This document shows, in pieces, positions 55,410 to 64,000 of a stretch of 64,000 nucleotides of DNA. Made by a program: the position numbers and the translations under genes. Source of the stretch: Rugalucina vietnamica (Eukaryota > Mollusca > Bivalvia > Lucinida > Lucinidae). Where the stretch lies: positions 60,939,817 through 61,003,816 of the forward strand of contig OZ024872.1 of NCBI GenBank assembly GCA_964017185.1. The letters are read 5' to 3'. Numbering within the stretch: the stretch's first letter is position 1; each line of letters begins with the position of its first letter. The notes under the pieces are model-generated. The model saw nothing but the letters and a program-made list of their open reading frames with translations. It ran no database searches and had not been told where the DNA came from.

Positions 55410-56300
55410 TAAAACCGCAGTTTGATTGATAGTTGAACTTCTATTCAGTTTATTCGTTGAATTACACCAGGGGAACTATAAGAATGGCCAATATACCTCT
55501 TGATGTCTTTCTAATGTTGTTAGAAATGTATAAACATTCTTTTCAAATTTGATAGACTGTTACCAAGTTGATTTGGAGGTATAGAAATACATTTCATAAA
55601 TGTTTTCATTACTTCTCAAACAATTTCATAAAGAACTTCTCAAAGAGTGTTGACATGACTAAAGATTCATGATTGTTTTCTATTGTGATGAAGATCATCG
55701 GGAAGATAAGCTTCAAAACTTCATGAAATGAACTATGAAATCCTTTAAGAAGTTGGTTAGGAACATAGCAAGTTACATTCCATTACCTTCATTTCCATCT
55801 TCATGTGATAGGTTTACAAAAGGAAAATGATTAGAATATCAGGGGTGTCTTTTGTAAACTCAACAGGCTTTGCCACTTTCTATTGTGAAGAAATCATGCT
55901 CCAAGATTTTATATGGAGATTACTTTACTTGCTAAACTTTTTTTTCCAATGAGTTTGTAAAAACTTCACAAAGAATCAATCAGTCACCTGGGAAAGTTAT
56001 TCTTTTTACCCTGAAAACCTGTGAAGGACTTATCATGGTTCCAATTGTTAACCTATCAACAATGAAGAATTACCCAAGATATGGAAACACATCTATATGA
56101 TTCTTTCAAAAGTTTGGAAAGAATATTGGAAGGCCATCAAGAGCTTAGCAAAGAACTTAGGTGATATGTTGGTCATTTTTACAGTTCCTCAGCTGTAATA
56201 TGACAGCTTCAGGTTGCAGCTTTAAATGGAATAGATTAGTTACATATATTCCAATGATTAGCCAGGCAAGACCATGATGCCCTAACCATTGAGTCGCACC
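55410..56300. other. Intergenic stretch, nothing recognised
   Basis: No frame of useful length, no ordered repeat, no RNA gene seen. Confidence 0.45.
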
Positions 56301-56314
56301 ATATTTGCACAGGG

Positions 56315-56447
56315 GGTCCGGACCCCCCCCCCCCCCACCTGGAATTGCCAGATTATTGATTTTTGCCATGTCCGTCAGACCCCTTCTGGGAATTTGGACC
56401 GCCCTTCCCCCCTCCTCCGAGAAAATTTTCTGGATCCGCGCATGTAT
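56315..56447 (-). repeat. Interspersed repeat family D, copy 1, with C run
   Basis: Contains GGTCCGGACC followed by a run of about 15 C, then CCCCTTCTGGGAATTTGGAC and AAAATTTTCTGGATCCGCGC. The same blocks occur inverted at 58927-59000. Confidence 0.75.
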
Positions 56448-56699
56448 GATTATTCGGCAAAAGCAGTGTCACCTAATAAAATCACCAGTGCATGAACCGG
56501 AGACAATATAAGACTTAGTGACACGTTAAATTGCGGCAAGGTGTGAAACCATTCGACTGCTTGATTGGTTTTGACAGGAAGTGTCATCGTTAATCCGCTT
56601 ACAGCCTCATATAGATATCCTTTTATTTTTGGCCTTGTTAAAACATACATGTGCTAGGAATTATCTTGTCATTAAAAGATGATATACATCTAAGGTACG

Positions 56700-57129
56700 A
56701 TTGTAATTAATGTAAAAATATTGTTGTTGTTTTTTGTTGTTATTTAATTTCCATCGTGTTTTATTTACTCTGTACGCATTGTTTTTGATGTCTGGTAATA
56801 TCTAAATCACCTGGTAATAAATACGATTAACATGCATGATGCTATATCAAACCCGCAAGGAAGAAACAATAAAAGACGAGAAATATTAAAAGACTTGTTG
56901 GCGTGTTTGCTAATATTTGCATAACATGCATAGTTTCTTAATAAAAACGTTGTAGCCTAGAGTTTGCCTTAACTTGTCCGGTAGCACGTTAACTTTGTTT
57001 CGTTCTACTACATCTACCTGTGCGCGTGATATAGTTCCACTCACTATAATATAATAAATTTTAAAAACTGAAAATACTATCAAATATCCAATTGAGGCTA
57101 AAAAAATAATAATGATGGAACGCGGATTT

Positions 57130-57163
<34 letters not shown>

Positions 57164-57820
57164 TAATAATAAAATTGATAATAATAAAATCAATAATACA
57201 CCAACGGCAACTTATATATACAACGTAAAGATCTATGCGGTTATAGCCAATCTAGGTGAAAGGCACAGTTGATCTAGATCATCGCTGGTGCCCTTATTAA
57301 GATAGTATGGTGAGCGCTCAACACCATTACTTCCATTTCTCACGGTTCTTGCAAATCTTATTGGGTAACGTGAGATCCGCAAGCATTTCCGGTTGCACTT
57401 CCATTTCTCACGACCTATCGGGTCTCACGCGACACCGGACAGGACAGACACAGTAATGTATGGCGGTTTGAGAAGCAGGATTAACAGACAATGCATTGTG
57501 ATTAATAAATAACGAAACAGGAGCGTGGGCTAAAAGCTGTATAAAAATGCACTTTTGTTTTGATTAAAAAAAGTTAAATATATTTTCACAAGAATACCCA
57601 TAAAATGTTTTTACAGTACGCGTGGTTGAGCTTCTCTTTTCACACCTTGAGGCATTTTTATGACAACTTACCTTTGAGGTGTATTCGTGTGCGCCAATTT
57701 GATAAACCGCGAAGAATTACAGAATTTGACTAAATATGTATTTTAAAGAATAAAATCAGGTACGCATGCCGCGTATAAAACATTAAATGTATTCGAGTTT
57801 TATTCGGTCCATGAACAGCT
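56700..57820. other. Intergenic stretch with a TAA microsatellite
   Basis: An (AAT)n tract of about 11 units lies at 57131-57164. Near 57325-57430 the words CACTTCCATTTCTCACG and GGGTAACGTGAGATCCGC suggest a short direct and inverted repeat. No gene seen. Confidence 0.45.
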
Positions 57821-57821
57821 G

Positions 57822-57851
57822 AGACTGACTGACTGACTGACTGACTGACTG
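57822..57851 (+). repeat. (GACT)n microsatellite
   Basis: Seven GACT units. Confidence 0.95.
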
Positions 57852-58105
57852 AACGCATATCAGGTGTACTTAACCACTTGAAGTCGTTTTAAAAACTCTT
57901 TCTGATATTTTTTTACTCTTTACTCTTCCTTTATTTTTATTTCGTTTTTAACATTGCATTTTAGTTGTGGGTTTTTTTGTGCGTCTTAAACTCAAATGTT
58001 TTTGTTGTTATAGAGCCACTCGTATATGTATTTGAGGACCCCATGGAAGATTGGTGAAAACTTAATTGGTCAACCGCACAAAATAATGAAATTAATTTCT
58101 TACTA

Positions 58106-58109
<4 letters not shown>

Positions 58110-58140
<31 letters not shown>
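58110..58140 (+). repeat. Poly(T) tract
   Basis: About 31 T. Confidence 0.95.
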
Positions 58141-58141
<1 letters not shown>

Positions 58142-58589
58142 TAGGTATATGTATATACAGCGATTAGAAATGCAAAAATAATGAATAATTACATCCGTGG
58201 GCACAAAGCAGGCAAATTTTTTGGGCAAGTAATTACATTTTCTATTCTAACATGGTTATCAAATCGGCTTCACTAGTTTTCTTTCTTTTAACTGCATTTT
58301 TGATATTCATTGCATTATTTAAGCTTGTGAAATTAAATCAGTGTTGTTTGTCTTTCAAAACTCAAGTTTGATCGGACACCATCGTTACAGTACTTTAAAT
58401 TGACACCTACAAATTTCACGATTTATAAGCTGCTACGTATTTGAACAAACGCGGATGAAAGAAAAAAAAAGAGTTTTTATGAAAAACTTAAAAATTCAGT
58501 CCTGATTTTGTTGAGTATTTTATTTGAGAACTGACATACGTGCCAAGATTTCATTTTCATTTCATTCCCCTTTAGTATTCGGAGACAAA

Positions 58590-58925
58590 TTATTTTTGCC
58601 GTCCGTCCGTCTGTCTGTCTGTCACAAATGGTGTCCGCTCTGTAACTTGAGAGCCGTAGTAATGAAACTTCACAGGATTATTAACCAACATAAGACGACG
58701 TGCAGAACACAAGAGCCATAAAAAGGTACAAGTAGGCAAAGATCAGGAAAAGGCGCAATCAGAAAAAGATTCCCACTCCAAATAACTCTGGATTGCGTAT
58801 TTTGGAGTTATGGCCCTTTGAAATGGAAAATAGCAGAATTTGCATTCCAGTCGTGTTCGCTCTGTAACTTGATAACCGTTTAAGATTTCTTGATGAAGCT
58901 TCACATGATTTTTAACTAATATGAC
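58590..58925 (+). repeat. Repeat with CTGT run and duplicated CTCTGTAACTTGA block
   Basis: Begins GTCCGTCCGTCTGTCTGTCTGTC. GTCCGCTCTGTAACTTGA with GAAACTTCACAGGATTATTAAC (58633-58687) returns as GTTCGCTCTGTAACTTGA with GAAGCTTCACATGATTTTTAAC (58855-58916). A head fragment of family B (GGTACAAGTAGGCAAAGATC, 58726-58780) is inserted between. Confidence 0.7.
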
Positions 58926-58926
58926 A

Positions 58927-59000
58927 TGCGCGGATCCAGAAAATTTTCTCAGGGGGGGGGGGGGGGTCCAAATTCCCAGAAGGGGTCTGGCGGAAAATTT
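58927..59000 (+). repeat. Interspersed repeat family D, copy 2, with G run
   Basis: GCGCGGATCCAGAAAATTTT, then about 14 G, then GTCCAAATTCCCAGAAGGGG. Inverted relative to 56315-56447. Confidence 0.75.
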
Positions 59001-59689
59001 CAACATACTACTCTTAAAATGGTTCAAAGATATTCCCTTCTTATTTCTAAATTATACGAAGTCGTCCTGGTAAGGAGACACATTATACATGCTACAAGTA
59101 AGCGTCAAGTTACGAAAAATGCCAGCAGCGAAGGCACTATCCGCACGTTCATGCTTGAATATAACCAACACAAACCAGGCATGCTTGTTCATATTTGTCA
59201 AAACAAATATTAGTAGCAATGACTGGGAACTGACGCTTCACATTGTCCTAGATACGTGTACATTTACTCAAGGAACGAACTGCTGATTTCTGCGTTAAGA
59301 TTTAGTCATGTACATGTATACTCTCAATAATTCAAGTAATTCTTTCTCTCCTGCTTTGCAATACGAGTTGCTGCCAATTCGTGATATATACGGTTGCTGG
59401 TAATCTCCGAACGGTTTATACAGGAACAGTGTGGTTGGTATAGCAGAACACCCGGGCATGAGATCAGCTGTTAACCGTGGTTAGCAATGTATTTATTCAA
59501 ATGATAAACATTAATTCGAATTTCAGCCTGTCCGTCATCTGACTTGAGTTTAGCCGAAATCCATGAGGACTGGGTTCCGTCATTGGAAGCTGAATGAATT
59601 TGTCACATTATTTTAATGGTGAAAGAAAATAAGAGCCAAAAGATAGAACACTTTTCAAGCAAAAATAAACATGATTTCAAGTCTGACTG
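59001..59689. other. Intergenic stretch, nothing recognised
   Basis: Short frames only (59089-59286 and similar), without family resemblance. Confidence 0.4.
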
Positions 59690-59785
59690 TAAATAGCCAT
59701 TTTAACGTTTTTTGGCTAGTGACAGTTGACTGGTAATAGCCATTTTAACGTTTTGTGGCTAGTGACAGTTGACTGTAAATAGACT
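59690..59785 (-). repeat. 43-bp minisatellite, two inverted units
   Basis: TAGCCATTTTAACGTTTTTT-GGCTAGTGACAGTTGACTGG twice, the reverse complement of the array at 51409-51612. Confidence 0.92.
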
Positions 59786-60945
59786 CTTCCTTAATATATA
59801 CGTTTACAATCAATGGAACAATGACGTTTTATTTTCGCCTTTCTACTCTAACAAGTCGCATGATATCATGGTACCTCTAGCTTTGGCGTCGACCGTTACT
59901 TCTTATGTCGACATTTGTCACTTTTACCTCTGTTTGTCGTCCCAATACGTTGTCGCACTTCACTGTAATTCACATGCAAGTGGTAAACGTTTGGCTTGAA
60001 ATCTGCGTTACTCAGCGGGCTAACAGTATTAAAATTGTGACCGGGTGATATTCTGTCAATGCGAAATCGCTTTTAGTGCTAATAAGAGCAAATGGGGTTG
60101 GAGTATTCACCAGGTACTGGCTGCGTAAGATACAACGATCTGGATCCTTAGAAATCACATAGTTACAAGTTTTATGAGACGCTTTTTTCGACACAAAACT
60201 GACTTTCATGTCAACGGGTGTTGTACTTTTTACTCAATTTCAATAACATTATTGAACAGATCATGATTTTGGACTTAATTTCGATTTTCGCCAGCGTATC
60301 GATTCTGATGTTTTTATTTTAGCAGCTTTCGATTTTTCGGGTACGGTTTCCAAAAGTTCGATTATTTTCGACAAAAATCACCGATTGTGATAAAATTTCA
60401 GCATTCTGTTTGAAAATGATTATATCTACCATGTATGTAGAGAATTTGGAGACTCACAGTCGTTTCGTTTTTAAAATATTTAACAAAATATTACTAGGTG
60501 CGTTGGGAATTTTGTTAAGTATAGTTTAGAGTGTACCATTCCGGGACATGTGCACTTTACCCAATGAAATTTGATTCGGTTTAAAAAAAAAAACTATGGC
60601 GGATTTACTTACAACTGGGTTCTTTACGAATTACTGTTACCCAATATTTGATTTTAGCTACCTGATTGTCCACCTTGTAAGAGAGGGCAGACAATCGATG
60701 CACTGCAGAGTGTGTTAGACTGGATAACTTTCCATCAGTATTTTAAGAACTGCTAGATATAAACGTCAGCGGGTTCACAAAAAGCCAATTCTGAGGAAAA
60801 CGAGAATTAAACCAACACCAGCGGTAATATAAAAATTCAATCTCTGGACGAGTCCCAATATTCTTCAATCAACCTGCCAAGAGTCGATATCAGCGTCATC
60901 AGTCCCAGGTGCGATCGAGAATTTTCAAGACATCAGGAAAACATG
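59786..60945. other. Intergenic stretch, nothing recognised
   Basis: Short frames at 59769-59999 and 60012-60209 show no family signal. No ordered repeat. Confidence 0.4.
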
Positions 60946-60949
60946 TCCG

Positions 60950-61095
60950 TGTAAGGTATACCCCCTCATTCCCCACATTTATATAGCAAAACTGGGGCAT
61001 GCAGGGGTATACCTATTTTTGTTATTTTTGCTCTAAATCATAGATTGTGGGTACTCGTTAGGAGGCGGTTCTAACGTGTACCCACAATCTATGTT
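60950..61095. repeat. Double hairpin repeat
   Basis: AGGTATACCCC ... GGGGTATACCT (60954-61009) forms one inverted pair and ATAGATTGTGGGTAC ... GTACCCACAATCTAT (61040-61093) a second. The whole matches 3611-3720 in reverse order, so it is a dispersed unit. Confidence 0.8.
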
Positions 61096-61464
61096 TTTAG
61101 CAAATTTAAGAAAAATATCAAAATATTTCCGATGAAATTTTCAATTTTTACAGCTGAAAATATATATATATATATTGCATGGGCAAGTTTTCGTAATGTC
61201 AGGCAGTCTGGGAATACACAAGACCAGTGGTATCTGCAGAGGTTCTAAGGTTAACATATTAGATAGTGATGAAGAAAGGGTTTATGTCTGCTGGACGATC
61301 GTTGGACAATGGAAAAGATGCCTTCAGAAAAAATACTGATCTTGACGAGAAAGAAGAAGTCCACGGAGAAGATACAAAACTGACCTAACAGTGAGGAGAA
61401 GCTAATGGTGAACTAGATGAAGAGAAGATGCGAAAGAAGAAGAAGATGGAGAAGGTAATGGTTG

Positions 61465-63122
61465 ACCAGAGGACCAATGGTCCTGTAAACGCTCACCTGA
61501 GATCTGCTTCATATACCAATAAACATATTTGAATATTATGGTATTTAACAGATGAAGCCCTTGGGCCATTTTCTTTTTTTCAGAATAATCAATATTCTGT
61601 CCATTTGTCAATTTCCTGCTGATTTTCCCCTTCAAATAACATTTTAAAAGCAGATGAGCCCCTGGGGTCCATTTTTTTTTTTTCAGAATCATTAAATTTC
61701 AGTCCTACTGCCCTTTCACTTAAAATGACATTGTAAAAGGTTTCCCCATTCAAATGCATTGACAACCTTGCCATAAAATAAGTCAAGGTCACCACAGGGT
61801 CATGTTTTATACATACATTGTAGTACTTGAGTCATCCATACTTCATGCAAAGTTTCTTTGAAATCGGTTCACCGGTTCTGAAGAAGAAGATATTTTAAGG
61901 GTTTTTACCGTATATGGGCATGGCGGCCATCTTGGTCATGTGACCTAGATTATTTATATATACATTGGTTCCCACTTCCTATAGATGCTTCATATAAAAT
62001 TTGGCTTTGATTGGCCAAGTGGTTTCAGAGAAAAAAATCTTTGAAAAGTGTGTATGGACGACAGACCGGCCAAGGTCAAGAGATGACCTTGACCTAAATT
62101 AATCATATACCTTCAGCTAATCCATTAGTTGTTTGCATCTACCACTTTTCAGATCTCAGGCTGCAATATTTTTCAAAAAATAGCTAATTTCCACTTTTCC
62201 CATTATAAGTCTATGGAAACTTAAAGTTACCATAGCAACCAGAGTTCTTATCTGACTGGAATAAAAAACACAAATTATGTAGAGGCCACTGTCAGGAACA
62301 TGCATAAAAAGTACAGGATTCATCCACTTGACAGTTTCTGAGGAGAAGATTTTTGAATGTTTTTTTTTTTTTTTTTTTTTTTTTTTTTCAAAATTTTGCC
62401 CTTTATGGGGCCCCAGCAACCAATCAAAATAAAGGATTAGGACAAAACTCGCAAGAAACGTCAAACACTACTCAATAAACATTTCTGCAAAAACAAAATT
62501 CAAATGTCTGCAATTTTAGCGGAAAAATAGCCGATTTCCACTTTTCCCATTATAAGTCTATGGAAACTTTAAGTTGCCATAGCAACCAGAGTTCTTATCC
62601 GCCTGGAATAAAAAACACAAATTATGTAGAGGCCACTGTCAGGAACATGTATACAAAGTATAGGCTTCATCCCCTTCACAGTTTCTGAGAAGAAGATTTT
62701 TGAACGTTTTTCGAAATTTTGCCCTATATGGGGCCCCTGCAACCAATCAAAATGAAGGATTAGGACAAAAGTCACATGAAACGTAGAGGACTACTCAATA
62801 AACATTTCTGCAAAAACAAAATTCAAATATCTCCAACAAGACAGCAAAAACTGGCAATTTTCACTTTTTTCCATTATAAGTCTATGGGAAGCATAAGTTG
62901 CCATAGCAACCAGAGTCCTTACCCGATCAAAACAAAAAACACAATTACTCTTCCCCCCTACCTGTAGATGGTGTATGTGTAATATGAGAACAATTGGCCC
63001 AGCGGTTTCAGAGAAGAAGATCTTTGAAATTGTGGACGACGGACGACGGACGGACGACGGACGGACGCCAGAGCATTGGTATACTATAAGCTCACCTATG
63101 AGCCTTCGGCTCAGGTGAGCTA
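61465..63122. repeat. Long interspersed repeat family C, copy 2, with terminal hairpin
   Basis: Starts GAGGACCAATGGTCCTGTAA and CGCTCACCTGAGATCTGC, ends GACGACGGACGGACG then CTATAAGCTCACCTATGAGC and CTTCGGCTCAGGTGAGC. The start and end share GCTCACCTGAG in inverted form. Internal units of about 300 bp (TTATAAGTCTATGGAAAC, GTTGCCATAGCAACCAGAGT) occur three times between 62190 and 62915. A T run lies at 62359-62388. No coding capacity. Confidence 0.85.
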
Positions 63123-63264
63123 AAAAGGCTATGCAAGAAAATATAGGCAAATATCTATACGAGGAGATTGCACACGATAAACTAAAACCAAAGAGTATGT
63201 CAGACCATATCCTGTTACAGCTATCTGACTGACCTCTCAGCTGTATTATGAAAAGTTTCAACCG

Positions 63265-63552
63265 TTGGCCAACAAGAAAATACAAGAAACACTTAAACAA
63301 CTGAGAGACGATGACGAGGACGAGTTAAGACTGCATGCTATAAAGAAACAAATAATAAAAAATGAAACAAAACAACTACACATTCAGATTCAAGAGTCAC
63401 ATAGTTCAGTTGACATAAAAATATCCGAATTACATGAAATAACAAAACATAGAAACGGCTTTCTATGGTTAGTGAACAATGTGTGCTACGCGAAAAATGT
63501 GCAGAATAAACCATTGTTGAGAGTATTAATCAGTCTTTGGGATTTATCTTAA
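63265..63552 (+). CDS. Short hypothetical frame, Lys/Glu-rich, possibly an exon
   Basis: A 95-codon frame starting MANKKIQETLKQLRDDDEDE, rich in Lys, Glu, Gln and Ile with a heptad-like pattern that could form a coiled coil to about residue 60. It is open upstream to about 63225. No family recognised and no certain splice site. It could be an exon of a gene lying mainly right of the window, or chance. Confidence 0.25.
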   Translation: MANKKIQETLKQLRDDDEDELRLHAIKKQIIKNETKQLHIQIQESHSSVDIKISELHEITKHRNGFLWLVNNVCYAKNVQNKPLLRVLISLWDLS

Positions 63553-63573
63553 CCTCTGATTTATCTTGTTTTC

Positions 63574-63602
63574 TGCTCTCTCTCTCTCTCTCTCTCTCTC
63601 TT
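63574..63602 (+). repeat. (CT)n microsatellite
   Basis: About 14 CT units. Confidence 0.95.
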
Positions 63603-64000
63603 GATCTTTGTTCTTATACAAACAGAATCTCAAATGATTAACTATGGTGTGGTAAAATAACCTAAATGAAACGGAACCGCTTAATACTATTTCCTCACGA
63701 CCTACTACTACTGCCTGAGCATTTTTTGCCCAACATTAAGACTGCCGTGTATTTTTTTTAAAACCCCACGAGAAAAACTGCTTTATATTTTTGGTAACAC
63801 CGTTGTTTGACATATTCCAATTTAAACAACTGAACAACAATGTCGTTTGCAAGTCTACTTTAGAGCTGAGAACATCAAATATATCTTTTCCCATAACGGG
63901 GCATATTTGTTTAAATCACAATATAAATCAGGAAAATAAGTATGTTTAGTGTCGCCATTGTTTAATTTCCTGGTAGACAGATAATCTGTTGGTAGTGGTA

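Noticed and set aside
63265..63552. Confident gene call for the Lys/Glu-rich frame
   Set aside because: No family, no sure splice sites and near the window edge; kept only as a low-confidence feature.

Overview
The window is nuclear DNA of an animal. Genes are split by GT-AG introns, the intergenic DNA is AT-rich, and non-LTR retrotransposons, tRNA-derived SINE-like sequence, MITEs and minisatellites are abundant. The gene content (a tandemly duplicated NaGLT1-type sugar transporter, a Dispatched-like protein, a CXorf65-type small protein, tandem papain-like genes and a single-ORF M4 metalloprotease) suggests a lophotrochozoan, most likely a bivalve mollusc. That assignment is inference; no rRNA or mitochondrial marker is present.

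Layout. 1-1754: 3' part of a decayed L1/Tx1-type LINE (minus). 3341-7569: a two-exon CXorf65-like gene (plus). 7505-11620: a tandem duplication carrying the 3' ends of that gene and of the convergent transporter gene; the left transporter copy is a broken fragment. 10887-15021: four-exon MFS transporter of the NaGLT1/MFSD4 type (minus) with a one-base frame break. 18179-20137: complete, intronless, secreted M4 (thermolysin/vibriolysin-like) metalloprotease (minus). 21900-27076 and 29911-33563: two tandem six-exon papain-family (C1A, cathepsin L-like) genes (minus), with nearly identical exon lengths and phases. Both have lost the catalytic cysteine (Ala in one, Ser in the other) but keep the catalytic His and Asn and the I29 propeptide. 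The left one is also cut by a 1675-bp element flanked by TTAA, inserted in exon 3; joining the two flanks at a single TTAA gives back the reading frame. Between them lies a TA-flanked element filled with a 151-bp satellite. 35038-44135: ten-exon Dispatched-like RND/sterol-sensing-domain protein (minus, about 1141 aa). 44136-64000 is gene-poor: a CR1/Jockey-type LINE with an 885-codon open frame (48746-51403) next to a 43-bp minisatellite, several TIR elements, a tRNA-derived SINE and two long copies of a terminal-hairpin repeat.

The window is threaded by one MITE family (about 230 bp, termini GAGCCGCCTC/GAGGCGGCTC, internal palindrome of about 65 bp): seven complete copies, one copy with part of the palindrome deleted, and two partial copies. 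A duplicated locus gives an empty-site comparison that fixes its target duplication at 4 bp. A second family of about 290 bp has six near-full copies and two head-only copies.

The three protease-family genes and the Dispatched-like gene all lie head to tail on the minus strand. Nothing in the sequence shows that they act together. The most unusual content is the tandem pair of Cys-less papain homologues, with the reversible-looking insertion in one of them. Exon boundaries were read by eye from splice sites, phase continuity and family resemblance, without transcripts or database searches.
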